Numbered from the stretch's first letter, positions 38,695 through 47,119 are shown. The stretch: 64,000 nucleotides of DNA from Tritonibacter litoralis (GCF_009496005.1 NZ_WIBF01000001.1:620001-684000); one strand, 5' to 3'. Numbers and translations are program-made. Notes: a model not told the origin generated them from the sequence alone.

Positions 38695-39513
38695 ATGACA
38701 CAGCAACGCATATCCCCAATCAAAACCGCCACCGCCCCTGCGCGTGGTCCGTTTTGTCTGGTGGCCGGTGCCGTGGCATTTGTGGGCTCTGGCCCCGGTG
38801 ACGCGGATCTGTTGACCGTCAAAGCGGTCAAATCCCTGCAACAGGCCGATGTGATCCTGTTCGACCGTCTGGTCAGCGCCGAGATCCTGGAACTGGCAGG
38901 CGACTCGGCGCAGCTGGAAAACGTCGGCAAAGAGGGTTTTGGCCCGCAAGTCTCGCAGGAAGAGATCTGCGCGCGTCTGGTTGCCCATGCGCAGGCCGGA
39001 TTGAAAGTGGTCCGCCTGAAGTCCGGCGACCCCACCATCTTTGGCCGCTTGGACGAAGAAGTCACCGCCTGTGAACAGGCAGGCGTCGCCTATCAGATCG
39101 TCCCCGGCATCACCGCCGCATCTGCCGCGGTTGCGGGCATCGGGCAAAGCCTGACCCAACGTGGGCGCAACACATCGGTGCGGTTCATGACCGGCCACGA
39201 CATGAAGGGCTTTGCCGATCACGACTGGGCTGCGTTGGCCCGTCCCGGCCAGGTCGCCGCCGTTTATATGGGCAAGAAATCCGCCCGTTTTGTCCAGGGT
39301 CGCCTGATCATGCATGGTGCGGATCGCGCAACCCCTGTGACAATTGTCGAAAATGCCTCGCGCTCCGATCAACGCGTGTTGGAAACAACACTGGACCGCC
39401 TCCCCCAAGATCTGGCAGAAGCCGCCTTCGACGGACCTGCCCTGACCCTTCTCGGGCTTGCCCCGCGCGACAGCGCAGCCGCCCTTTACGATTTACAAAT
39501 GGAGCTCGCATAA
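38695..39513 (+). CDS. cobA: uroporphyrinogen-III C-methyltransferase (siroheme synthesis)
   Basis: The 272-residue SAM-dependent enzyme methylates uroporphyrinogen III to precorrin-2, the route to the siroheme needed by the sulfite reductase encoded downstream. The tetrapyrrole methylase fold is shown by VGSGPGDADLLTVKAV, DVILFDRLVS, RLKSGDPTIFGR and VPGITAASAAVAG. It has no dehydrogenase/ferrochelatase (CysG N-terminal) domain, so those steps must be supplied elsewhere. The first 20 residues extend beyond the family core. The stop overlaps the next start (TAATG). Confidence 0.93.
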   Translation: MTQQRISPIKTATAPARGPFCLVAGAVAFVGSGPGDADLLTVKAVKSLQQADVILFDRLVSAEILELAGDSAQLENVGKEGFGPQVSQEEICARLVAHAQAGLKVVRLKSGDPTIFGRLDEEVTACEQAGVAYQIVPGITAASAAVAGIGQSLTQRGRNTSVRFMTGHDMKGFADHDWAALARPGQVAAVYMGKKSARFVQGRLIMHGADRATPVTIVENASRSDQRVLETTLDRLPQDLAEAAFDGPALTLLGLAPRDSAAALYDLQMELA

Positions 39514-39821
39514 TGCCACGCCCCTTTACACCCAAAGTGGTGACCGCCAATGATCTACTTGAAGGTGATGTGATTTACTTCACTGCCGACAACACTTGGA
39601 CACGTGAACTGTCCCAGGCTGAGCTGATTACAGATGAAGCAGAAGCGCAGCTGCGCCTGCTGGAAGCCGAGAAACAGAATATCTCGATCGTGGGGGCCTA
39701 TCTGGCCGACGCCAAAGGCGGCGAAAATGGCCCCGAGCCCACCCACTTCCGCGAAGAATTCCGCCGCACGGGTCCTTCCAACTATAGCCACGGCAAACAA
39801 GAGGCCCGCAGCGATGTATAA
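39513..39821 (+). CDS. DUF2849 family protein in sulfite reduction operon
   Basis: The 102-residue protein (MPRPFTPKVVTANDLLEGDVIYFT, TRELSQAELITDEAEAQ) belongs to a small family that in alphaproteobacteria is almost always placed before the sulfite reductase gene. It may act in delivery of cofactor or electrons, but no biochemical role is established that I know of. The start overlaps the cobA stop, and its own end overlaps the sulfite reductase start by eight bases, so all three are translationally linked. Confidence 0.88.
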   Translation: MPRPFTPKVVTANDLLEGDVIYFTADNTWTRELSQAELITDEAEAQLRLLEAEKQNISIVGAYLADAKGGENGPEPTHFREEFRRTGPSNYSHGKQEARSDV

Positions 39822-41478
39822 GTACAACCAATTTGACACGGCCTTCCTGGCCGAGCGCAACGCCCAGTTCCGCGCCCAGGTTGAGCGCCGCATTGACGGC
39901 TCCCTGACCGAGGATGAGTTCAAGCCGCTGCGTCTGATGAACGGTCTCTATCTGCAGCTGCACGCCTATATGCTGCGGGTTGCCATCCCCTATGGCACGC
40001 TGAACCCCGATCAGATGCGCACCCTGGCGCTTTTGGCGCAGAAATGGGACAAAGGGTACGGCCATTTCACCACCCGTCAGAACATCCAGTACAACTGGCC
40101 AAAACTGAAAGACGTGCCTGACATGCTGGACGCGCTGGGTCAGGTTGGCCTGCACGCGATCCAGACTTCGGGCAACACCATCCGTAACGTGACCTCGGAC
40201 CATTTTGCCGGCGCCGCTGCGGATGAGATCAAAGACCCCCGCCCGATTGCCGAGCTGATCCGCCAATGGTCCACCGACCACCCGGAATTTCAGTTCCTGG
40301 GCCGCAAGTTCAAGATCGCCATCACCGGCAGCCCCAATGACCGCGCCGTGACCAAAGCCCATGACGTAGGCCTGCGCATGGTGGAAAAAGACGGCGAAGC
40401 CGGTTTTGAGGTCATTGTGGGTGGCGGTCTGGGCCGCACCCCGATGGTTGGCAAAGTCCTGCGTGACTTCCTGCCGCAGGCGGATCTGCTGCCCTATCTC
40501 GAAGCGGTTCTGGCCGTCTACAACATTCTGGGCCGTCGCGATAACAAGTACAAAGCACGGATCAAGATCACGGTTCAGGAAAACGGCATCGACACCTATC
40601 GCGAGATGGTTGAAGAGCAGTTCATCCAGCGTCGCGCCGAGTTTGATGGCACCGACCAGAAGCTGTTGAAAGAGATCGAAGCGCATTTTGCCGCGCCAGA
40701 GTTCCGCACCGATGACACGGCTGCCTATGATGCGGCCTATGATGCTGATCCGATCTTCCGCGCCTGGGCCGACACAAACCTGGCCAAACACCGCAAAGAC
40801 GACCACGCGATTGTCACGATCTCGGTCAAGGCACATGGCCAGACACCGGGTGATGCAACTGCCGCACAGATGAATGTGATGGCAGATCTTGCTGAACAGT
40901 TCGCCTATGGTGAACTGCGCATCAGCCACGAGCAGAACGTGATCCTGTCGCATGTCCATAAATCGGACCTGCCCGCGATCCACGCCAAGCTGAAAGAGGC
41001 CGGTCTGGCCACCGCCAACGTGGGACTGATCTCGGACATCATCGCCTGCCCTGGCATGGATTACTGCGCGCTGGCAACCGCCCGCTCGATCCCGGTGGCC
41101 CAGGACATCGCAACCCGCTTTGACGAGTTGAAGCTGGAGCATGAAATTGGCGCGCTGAAAATCAAGATCTCGGGCTGCATCAACGCCTGTGGCCACCACC
41201 ACGTGGGTCACATCGGCATCCTGGGTCTCGACCGCGCGGGCGTCGAAAACTACCAGATCACTCTGGGCGGTGACGGCACCGAAACCGCGACCATCGGCAC
41301 ACGCACTGGTCCGGGCTTCGCCTATGATGAGATCATTCCAGCCATTGAACGCATCATCACGGCCTACCTTGAGGTGCGCGAAACTGCGGAAGAAACCTTC
41401 CTTGAAACCTATCGCCGTGTGGGCATGGAGCCGTTCAAAGCCGCGCTCTATCCCGACAGTGAAAAGAAAGTGGCCTAA
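39814..41478 (+). CDS. cysI: siroheme and [4Fe-4S] sulfite reductase (nitrite/sulfite reductase family)
   Basis: The 554-residue hemoprotein reduces sulfite to sulfide with six electrons. Two ferredoxin-like half-domains carry the duplicated core, and the cluster ligands are C412-x5-C418 (CPGMDYC) and C455-x3-C459 (CINAC). The size suits a ferredoxin-dependent monomer rather than NADPH-CysJ. The ATG at 39814 follows AAGAGG and starts MYKYNQFDTAF. Neighbours cobA, the APS reductase gene and fpr make assimilatory sulfate reduction the clear context. Confidence 0.95.
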   Translation: MYKYNQFDTAFLAERNAQFRAQVERRIDGSLTEDEFKPLRLMNGLYLQLHAYMLRVAIPYGTLNPDQMRTLALLAQKWDKGYGHFTTRQNIQYNWPKLKDVPDMLDALGQVGLHAIQTSGNTIRNVTSDHFAGAAADEIKDPRPIAELIRQWSTDHPEFQFLGRKFKIAITGSPNDRAVTKAHDVGLRMVEKDGEAGFEVIVGGGLGRTPMVGKVLRDFLPQADLLPYLEAVLAVYNILGRRDNKYKARIKITVQENGIDTYREMVEEQFIQRRAEFDGTDQKLLKEIEAHFAAPEFRTDDTAAYDAAYDADPIFRAWADTNLAKHRKDDHAIVTISVKAHGQTPGDATAAQMNVMADLAEQFAYGELRISHEQNVILSHVHKSDLPAIHAKLKEAGLATANVGLISDIIACPGMDYCALATARSIPVAQDIATRFDELKLEHEIGALKIKISGCINACGHHHVGHIGILGLDRAGVENYQITLGGDGTETATIGTRTGPGFAYDEIIPAIERIITAYLEVRETAEETFLETYRRVGMEPFKAALYPDSEKKVA

Positions 41479-41483
41479 GGCTC

Positions 41484-42242
41484 ATGTTCACATCCACGGA
41501 TCACATCCAACCAAAGGCGCTGACAGATGCAGACCGTGCCTTGGCTGACAAGGTGGAGGCGCTCAATACGCGCTTCCGCCACCACTCAGCCACATCGGTC
41601 ATGCAAGGCGCTCTGCAAGAGGCGGGTAACATCGCCCTTGTGTCCAGTTTTGGCGCTGAATCCGTGGTTTTGCTGCACATGGCAGCGGTCATTGATCCCA
41701 ATACGCCGGTTCTGTTTGTGGACACCGAGCTGCTGTTCACCGAAACGCTGGTCTACCAGCAAGAGGTGAGCGAACGCCTGGGTCTGCGCAATGTCCGCGT
41801 GATCAAAGCCGAAGACATCGCAGAGAAAGACCCCTATGGGGCGCTGCGGTTCAGCGACAAGGATGCCTGCTGTGCGCTGCGCAAAACCCTGCCGCTGCAA
41901 AAGGCTCTGGATGGCTATGACGGCTGGATCACCGGTCGCAAACGCTTTCAGGCGGGCAGCCGCGCGGCGCTGGACTTCTTTGAGGTCGAGCAAGGCACCG
42001 GCCGCATGAAGATCAACCCGCTGGCCCATTGGGCGCCCGAAGATGTGCGCGCCTATATGGATGAAAACCGCCTGCCCCGTCACCCGCTGGTGGCCAAGGG
42101 CTATCCTTCGATTGGGTGTGCCCCCTGCACCACCCCGGTCAAGGACGGCGAAGACCCGCGCGCCGGTCGTTGGCGTGGCGACAACAAAGAAGAATGCGGT
42201 ATCCACGTGGTGGATGGCAAATTTGTACGCACAGGAGCGTAA
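41484..42242 (+). CDS. cysH: adenylyl-sulfate (APS) reductase, [4Fe-4S] type
   Basis: The 252-residue enzyme reduces activated sulfate to sulfite with thioredoxin. The nucleotide-binding SSFGAESVVLLH is near the N-terminus; paired cysteines DACCALRK (about residues 129-130) and IGCAPCTTP (about 212-215) bind the [4Fe-4S] cluster, and the catalytic Cys is in ECGIH near the C-terminus. The cluster cysteines mark it as an APS rather than PAPS enzyme. It follows the sulfite reductase gene by five bases and precedes DUF934 by three. Confidence 0.95.
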   Translation: MFTSTDHIQPKALTDADRALADKVEALNTRFRHHSATSVMQGALQEAGNIALVSSFGAESVVLLHMAAVIDPNTPVLFVDTELLFTETLVYQQEVSERLGLRNVRVIKAEDIAEKDPYGALRFSDKDACCALRKTLPLQKALDGYDGWITGRKRFQAGSRAALDFFEVEQGTGRMKINPLAHWAPEDVRAYMDENRLPRHPLVAKGYPSIGCAPCTTPVKDGEDPRAGRWRGDNKEECGIHVVDGKFVRTGA

Positions 42243-42245
42243 AAG

Positions 42246-42647
42246 ATGAGTGTGATTGTAACCGATAGCGGTTTTGTCCAGGACGATTGGACCGGCGGTT
42301 TTGAGGGCGACAATGTCCTGCAACTGGCCTCTGATGCGGATCTGAAAACAGCTGCAGCCGCGTTGGACGGCGTTCAGCTGGTTGTGGTGGAATTCCCCAG
42401 CTTTGCGGATGGCCGTGGCTTTACCCTGGCCCGTCAGCTGCGCCTGCAGGGGTTCACCGGCCGTCTGCGCGCCAAAGGCCATGTGCTGGCCGACCAATAT
42501 GCCATGGCCCGCCGCTCTGGTTTTGATGAGGTCGAGATCAGCGATGATCTGGCCACCCGCCAGCCCCAAGAGCAATGGCTGGCACGCGCCAACTGGAAGA
42601 ACCACAACTACCAAGCCCGCCTGCGCGGTGGCCAAGCCGCCCGCTAA
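42246..42647 (+). CDS. DUF934 family protein of the sulfur operon
   Basis: The 133-residue protein has the family features VVEFPSFADGRGFTLARQLR and GHVLADQYAMARRSGFDEVE. DUF934 genes accompany cysH/cysI in many proteobacteria; the function is not established, and an oxidoreductase-linked role is often supposed. The last residues (RANWKNHNYQARLRGGQAAR) are basic. It closes the tightly packed cobA-DUF2849-cysI-cysH-DUF934 operon; a 158-base gap with a promoter-like arrangement separates it from fpr. Confidence 0.88.
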   Translation: MSVIVTDSGFVQDDWTGGFEGDNVLQLASDADLKTAAAALDGVQLVVVEFPSFADGRGFTLARQLRLQGFTGRLRAKGHVLADQYAMARRSGFDEVEISDDLATRQPQEQWLARANWKNHNYQARLRGGQAAR

Positions 42648-42732
42648 GCAAGCTTCAATCGCTAAATTTTGACCATCTGGACAATTTTTCAGGGGGCGTG
42701 CCTTGACTTTTTACGGGCCCCTCTGTTCTGTC

Positions 42733-42746
42733 CTGATCAAAATCAA
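42733..42746. promoter_or_regulatory. FNR/FnrL-type box upstream of fpr
   Basis: CTGAT-CAAA-ATCAA matches TTGAT-N4-ATCAA at nine of ten positions. Its centre is 66 bases upstream of the fpr GTG, and a TATCTT -10-like hexamer (42769-42774) sits where a class II FNR promoter, with its site centred at -41.5, would need it. Confidence 0.55.
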
Positions 42747-42805
42747 AGAGAAATCCGCAGCATCGGGGTATCTTCCCCCGTGCTGCCCATAAACGAGATT
42801 GTCCC

Positions 42806-43648
42806 GTGACCGACGCTGCTGTTGACACCAAACCAAAGACACCCACCCTGCCTGACGCGCAGACCGTAACCGAAGTGAAACATTGGACCGACCGTCTGTT
42901 TTCCTTCAAAGTCTCCCGTCCCGCCTCGCTGCGCTTCCGCTCGGGTGAGTTCGTAATGATCGGTCTGATGGGTGAGGTGAACGAGAAGACCGGCAAAGCC
43001 AAGCCGATCATGCGCGCCTATTCCATCGCGTCGCCCTCCTGGGCCGAGGAAATGGAATTCTACTCGATCAAGGTCGAAGACGGCCCGCTGACCTCCAAAC
43101 TGCAGCACATCGAACCCGGCGACGAAATCATCCTGCGTCCCAAGCCCGTTGGCACCCTGGTGCATGACGCGCTGATCCCAGGCAAACGCATCTGGTTCTT
43201 TGCAACCGGCACCGGTTTTGCGCCCTTTGCATCCCTGCTGCGCGAGCCCGAGACATATGAGAAATTCGACGAGATCATCATCACCCACACCTGCCGCGAA
43301 GCGGGTGAGCTGACCTATGGTGCCGAGCTGATCGAAAGCCTCAAAGACGACGAGCTGCTGAACGAAGTGATCGGCGAAGGCTTCTGGAAGAAGATCAAAT
43401 ACTACCCGACAACCACCCGCGAAGAGAGCCCCAAAATGGGCCGCATCACCGACCTGATGAAGTCCGGCGAAGCCTTTGCGGATCTGGGTGTGGAACCCTT
43501 GAAGCCAGAAACCGACCGCGCCATGATCTGCGGCAACTTGGCCTTTAACCTCGAACTCAAAGAGATGTTCGAAGAGACCTATGGCCTGGAAGAAGGCGCC
43601 AATTCAAAACCTGCGCATTTCGTGGTCGAGAAGGCCTTCCTCGACTAA
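42806..43648 (+). CDS. fpr: ferredoxin-NADP+ reductase
   Basis: The 280-residue FAD enzyme exchanges electrons between NADPH and ferredoxin or flavodoxin. The FAD-binding RAYSIAS is near residues 71-77, the NADP site is GTGFAPFASLLR (about 135-146), and ICGNLAFNLE and a C-terminal FVVEKAFLD tail are present. It starts with GTG (TDAAVDTKPKTPTLP). It lies downstream of the sulfite reduction operon and could supply reduced ferredoxin to the sulfite reductase or electrons to the P450. Upstream is an FNR-like box. A strong terminator follows. Confidence 0.95.
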   Translation: MTDAAVDTKPKTPTLPDAQTVTEVKHWTDRLFSFKVSRPASLRFRSGEFVMIGLMGEVNEKTGKAKPIMRAYSIASPSWAEEMEFYSIKVEDGPLTSKLQHIEPGDEIILRPKPVGTLVHDALIPGKRIWFFATGTGFAPFASLLREPETYEKFDEIIITHTCREAGELTYGAELIESLKDDELLNEVIGEGFWKKIKYYPTTTREESPKMGRITDLMKSGEAFADLGVEPLKPETDRAMICGNLAFNLELKEMFEETYGLEEGANSKPAHFVVEKAFLD

Positions 43649-43681
43649 TTTTTCAAGACCAAGGCGACTACTCACACATTC

Positions 43682-43712
43682 AAAGCCGGGCTCTGCAAAG
43701 CCCGGCTTTTTT
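43682..43712 (+). terminator. rho-independent terminator of fpr
   Basis: AAAGCCGGGCT and AGCCCGGCTTT pair across a six-base loop and are followed by more T residues, 33 bases after the fpr stop. Confidence 0.9.
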
Positions 43713-43753
43713 CATTGCGCCCTACACTGCCCTTTGACATGTCACCCTCAGGC

Positions 43754-43780
43754 AATTAAGTTGCACCATACAACTTAATT
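43754..43780. promoter_or_regulatory. perfect inverted repeat at the start of the MarR-GNAT gene
   Basis: AATTAAGTTG, a seven-base spacer and CAACTTAATT form a perfect 10-bp dyad ending 12 bases before the GTG start. The size and place suit an autoregulatory MarR operator. Confidence 0.7.
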
Positions 43781-43792
43781 GATGGGACCACC

Positions 43793-44725
43793 GTGACCGA
43801 CATTCAAACCATCCGCGCCATCCGGTTAGCCTCGCGCCTGTTGGTGCGGGAACTTGGCTTTATGGGCGGCGATTTTGCAGGCACCGATTTGCCCCCGTCC
43901 GCTGTGCACGCACTGATCGAGATCGAAGGCGGCGACGTCACCGCCAAAGTGCTCTGCCACCGTCTCCACCTTGAAAAATCCAGCGTCAGCCGCATGTTGC
44001 GCAAACTGATCACCACCGGGTTGATTGCAGAGACACCCGGTGCAGATGCACGGGTCAAGAGCCTATCGCTCACGGACAGCGGCAGAAAATGCGTGGCAGA
44101 GATCCACACCTTTGCCAGTTCACAGGTGAAGACGGCGCTGGCCGCTCTGGCACCATCGCAAACGGAGCTGATCGCAGATGGATTGAGCCTCTATGCCGAG
44201 GCGCTTGCAAAATCCACACCTCCCGCTACCCCGGTCACGTTTCACACGGGCTATCAAACCGGCCTCATCGCTCGCGTCGTGGACTTGCATATCAGCTATT
44301 ATGCTCGCAAAGCAGGTTTTGACAGCGCCTTTGAAGCGGCTGTCGCCGGGGGGCTTGCGGATTTTGTCCCAAGGCTAACGCACCCCCAAAATGAGATCTG
44401 GACAGCAACACACGCCGGTCAAATCATCGGTTCCATTGCCATTGATGGTCAGGATCTGGGGGACGCAACGGCTCATCTCAGATGGTTCATAGTTGATCCA
44501 AGCGCGCATGGCACGGGTATCGGGCGAGCCCTTCTGCAAAAGGCGCTCGCCTTTGTGGATGAACAGGGATTTGAGACGACCCAGCTTTGGACGTTCCACG
44601 GGCTCCACGCCGCACGTCGCCTCTATGAATCAGAAGGCTTTGTACTGGCTTCAGAATATACAGGCCGCCAATGGGGGACCGAGGTTCTGGAGCAGCGATT
44701 TGACCGCAAACGTCGCGAAACCTAA
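43793..44725 (+). CDS. MarR-type regulator fused to GNAT acetyltransferase
   Basis: The 310-residue protein has an N-terminal MarR winged-helix domain (about residues 5-140; VLCHRLHLEKSSVSRMLRKL is the recognition region and GADARVKSLSLTDSG the wing) and a C-terminal GNAT N-acetyltransferase domain (about 155-305) with the acetyl-CoA loop SAHGTGIGRALL and LYESEGFVL. Such fusions occur widely; the acetylated substrate is unknown. The start is GTG. A perfect dyad ends 12 bases upstream, so it probably represses itself. It lies between terminators as a single-gene unit. Confidence 0.9.
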   Translation: MTDIQTIRAIRLASRLLVRELGFMGGDFAGTDLPPSAVHALIEIEGGDVTAKVLCHRLHLEKSSVSRMLRKLITTGLIAETPGADARVKSLSLTDSGRKCVAEIHTFASSQVKTALAALAPSQTELIADGLSLYAEALAKSTPPATPVTFHTGYQTGLIARVVDLHISYYARKAGFDSAFEAAVAGGLADFVPRLTHPQNEIWTATHAGQIIGSIAIDGQDLGDATAHLRWFIVDPSAHGTGIGRALLQKALAFVDEQGFETTQLWTFHGLHAARRLYESEGFVLASEYTGRQWGTEVLEQRFDRKRRET

Positions 44726-44749
44726 TTTTCTACTGGAAATCTCAAAACA

Positions 44750-44777
44750 AAAAGCCCCCAGAAGTCAGAGGGCTTTT
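44750..44777. terminator. bidirectional terminator after the MarR-GNAT gene
   Basis: AAAAGCCC and GGGCTTTT pair across a 12-base loop; both strands continue into T-rich sequence. It lies between two convergent genes. Confidence 0.75.
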
Positions 44778-44795
44778 CTTTGTTCTCAGTTAGAA

Positions 44796-45458
44796 TCAAA
44801 GGCCGAGCGCAGATTTCACCTGATCCAACGCCGCCTGCAGCAGCTCAGGATTGTCGCGCGCCTGCGTCAGTGCCGCGGTCAGCGCCGTCTTGTTCAACGC
44901 ATCCAGTTCTGAGCCATTCACCATCTCGACAACTTTGTCAAAATCAAAACCATCAGCTGTCAGCAGGGACAGCGGGCTGTCGACCGCCGCAGCCGCCGCA
45001 TCACCGGTCACCGCCTCGACAGAAGACGTTGCCTGCTCGACCGCGTCGCTGCCAGCCTCAACCGCGCCGGATACTGCATCCGAAACCGCATCTGTCGCCG
45101 CCTCGGTTGCCTCTTCCACCACATCCGTGGCGGAGTCTACGGCCTCCTGCGCGCTGTCCACGACATCTGTTGCGGCCTCGGTGGCGGCATCGGTCGCGTC
45201 TTCAACTGCGTCGCTGGCGGCGTCCTGCACGTCTTCGACGACAGATTCGACCTGATCCACAATGGAACCCGCCGCATCTTCAACAGCCTCTTGGGTGGTC
45301 TCTTCTGCCGGTGCCTCAGCCACGGGTGCCGGTGTTTCCGCGCTGCCGTCGGCTGGGGGAGCCACTGCCTCCAACGGCGTGGTTCCTTGCGATTGGTACC
45401 ACATCACGCCACCCACAACGACAACCGCCGCAGCTGCAATCAATGTAACTGGTTTCAT
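44796..45458 (-). CDS. exported or anchored Ala/Asp/Val/Thr repeat protein
   Basis: The 220-residue protein has an N-terminal hydrophobic segment (TLIAAAAVVVVGGVMWYQS) that is a signal peptide or anchor, a proline/alanine-rich stretch (about 30-55), then about 100 residues of imperfect repeats of DAVEDATDAATEAATDVVDS type that would form a long acidic amphipathic helix, as in LEA-like or apolipoprotein-like proteins. The last 55 residues (LLTADGFDFDKVVEMVNGSE) form a small globular domain. A good AAAGGA site precedes the ATG. Function is unknown; a periplasmic stress or spacer role is possible. Confidence 0.8.
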   Translation of the reverse strand: MKPVTLIAAAAVVVVGGVMWYQSQGTTPLEAVAPPADGSAETPAPVAEAPAEETTQEAVEDAAGSIVDQVESVVEDVQDAASDAVEDATDAATEAATDVVDSAQEAVDSATDVVEEATEAATDAVSDAVSGAVEAGSDAVEQATSSVEAVTGDAAAAAVDSPLSLLTADGFDFDKVVEMVNGSELDALNKTALTAALTQARDNPELLQAALDQVKSALGL

Positions 45459-45756
45459 CGTAAATTCCTTTCGTTAACCAAACCCTGGATTGGATCTTGA
45501 TTGCTAAGTGAGGGGGATCGCGCAGGCTCTCAAGGGGGAAAGATGACCCAATTGCCCCCCACCCTCTGCATCGGCCAAGCCCTGCTGATGTCAAAGCAGG
45601 CCTTGGGCGGTCCTTGGCCGAGAATACACAAAGCCCAAAGTCAAACATGGGTTGAAAACCCTCAAAAGGCCAGTCATACCCGCATTTAACTTGAATCACG
45701 TGTCTTCAGACGATAGTTTTCAGACACTTTTTTGAAATGACAGAAGGATAGACGTC

Positions 45757-46305
45757 ATAGCCCGCAGACCGCACAACGCGCCGCCTCAACGTGAAACTGG
45801 CCCGCGCATCAACGAACGTATTCGCGCCCCCGAAATCCGCCTGATCGGCGCTGAGGGCGAAAATGTAGGGGTGGTGCACCCCGCAAAGGCGATGCAGATG
45901 GCTGCTGATGCCGGTCTTGATCTGGTAGAGATCTCTCCCAACGCCACCCCGCCAGTGTGCAAGATCATGGATTTCGGCAAGTTCAAATACGAACAGCAGA
46001 AACGTGAAAGCGAAGCGCGCAAAAAGCAAAAGACCATCGAAGTCAAAGAGGTGAAGTTCCGTCCGAACACAGACACCCATGACTATGAGGTCAAGATGCG
46101 CAATGTGTTCAAGTTCCTGGAAAAAGGCGACAAGGTCAAAGTCACCCTGCGCTTTCGGGGACGTGAGATGGCGCACCAGAACCTGGGTCGTGAACTGCTG
46201 TTGCGTGTTGCAGAAGACATCAAAGAGGTGGGCAAGGTTGAAAACATGCCCAAGATGGAAGGCCGTCAGATGATCATGATGATCGGCCCGCTTCCGGTCA
46301 AATAA
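45757..46305 (+). CDS. infC: translation initiation factor IF-3, starting at ATA
   Basis: IF-3 binds the 30S subunit and checks start-codon and initiator tRNA pairing. The product (182 aa) begins [20 protein letters not shown] and runs through both domains ([35 protein letters not shown]) to LPVK. No ATG, GTG or TTG lies in frame ahead of the conserved N-terminus: an AGAAGGA ribosome site stands eight bases before ATA at 45757. Start choice at 45871 (GTG) would delete 38 conserved residues. IF-3 itself discriminates against non-AUG starts, so an ATA start implies autoregulation. Confidence 0.92.
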   Translation: MARRPHNAPPQRETGPRINERIRAPEIRLIGAEGENVGVVHPAKAMQMAADAGLDLVEISPNATPPVCKIMDFGKFKYEQQKRESEARKKQKTIEVKEVKFRPNTDTHDYEVKMRNVFKFLEKGDKVKVTLRFRGREMAHQNLGRELLLRVAEDIKEVGKVENMPKMEGRQMIMMIGPLPVK

Positions 46306-46318
46306 CGGCAAATGCCTC

Positions 46319-46335
46319 TGCCCGGTTTCCGGGCA
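46319..46335. other. hairpin just after infC
   Basis: TGCCCGG-TTT-CCGGGCA is a 7-bp stem 13 bases after the infC stop, without a T-tract. It may protect the 3' end ahead of the true terminator. Confidence 0.5.
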
Positions 46336-46351
46336 TATATTCAAGAATATC

Positions 46352-46380
46352 AAAACCCTCCGTCCCGCGGAGGGTTTTTT
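46352..46380 (+). terminator. rho-independent terminator of infC
   Basis: AAAACCCTCCG and CGGAGGGTTTT pair across a five-base loop and continue into a run of T. Confidence 0.9.
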
Positions 46381-46446
46381 CTTTGGCAAAGTGTCTTCTG
46401 CAGCCCTCAGTTACGACACCGTTAACCAATATGGGATAGGCCGAGG

Positions 46447-47103
46447 ATGCATTCCTATTGGGCGACACTCATGACAAATTTGACAGAGTTACAGAATACG
46501 GCATTTACGGCGATTGGACCCAGCCGAATTGCTGCGTTATCCTTGATGGCTTTGGTTAACCAAGAGGTCGAAAACAAAAACACCGCCGAGGTGTTTAACC
46601 TCTCCGCGAAACGGCTTGAAAACGCATATAAAATGCTGAGCGTTCGACTGCCGGAACTGCTCAAGGAGGCCGATCACAAATTCCCTGATGCCGTCGCAGA
46701 GAAGCAAAAGGCGGCGCTGGACGCGCTGCAGCCGGTGATGAATTACATTCGCGCCGCGGACGGCAAGGTGCATGACCTTCCCAAACAATCCGCCGAGTTT
46801 TCCAATCATTGCCTGTTTGTGCTGGAACCGGCGGTCTCTTCTTTTTTGATGGAGATGACGCAGAACTTGTTGGGCACCCAGAAACAGCGCAGCCAAACGC
46901 GTGAGAAGGACATGTTGGAAGCGATCACCAGCGCGGAATCCGTGGGCCGCAACATTCAGCTAATCGCCTTCAACGCCTCGATCGAGGCGGCGCGCATCGG
47001 CGACATGGGCAAAGGCTTTGCGGTGATTGCCACAGAGATCCGCGAACTGTCGGGCAAGACCCAAGTGCTGTTGGATGATATCGCAGGCTTCCTGCGCACC
47101 TGA
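46447..47103 (+). CDS. short soluble chemoreceptor-like signalling protein
   Basis: The 218-residue protein has no transmembrane segment. Its C-terminal third matches the tip of a methyl-accepting chemotaxis protein signalling domain (NIQLIAFNASIEAARIGDMG, GKGFAVIATEIRELS), which contacts CheA/CheW. The N-terminal 140 residues are helical with no recognisable sensor. It is much shorter than usual receptors and ends soon after the hairpin tip, so the return helix is truncated. ATG at 46447 or 46471 may be the start. There are no other chemotaxis genes nearby. Confidence 0.78.
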   Translation: MHSYWATLMTNLTELQNTAFTAIGPSRIAALSLMALVNQEVENKNTAEVFNLSAKRLENAYKMLSVRLPELLKEADHKFPDAVAEKQKAALDALQPVMNYIRAADGKVHDLPKQSAEFSNHCLFVLEPAVSSFLMEMTQNLLGTQKQRSQTREKDMLEAITSAESVGRNIQLIAFNASIEAARIGDMGKGFAVIATEIRELSGKTQVLLDDIAGFLRT

Positions 47104-47119
47104 CCCAGCACGGCACAGC

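Noticed and set aside
39628-41211. Long minus-strand open frame of 527 codons opposite cysI
   Set aside because: It is a shadow of the high-GC cysI gene, has no ribosome site, and its translation has no family features.
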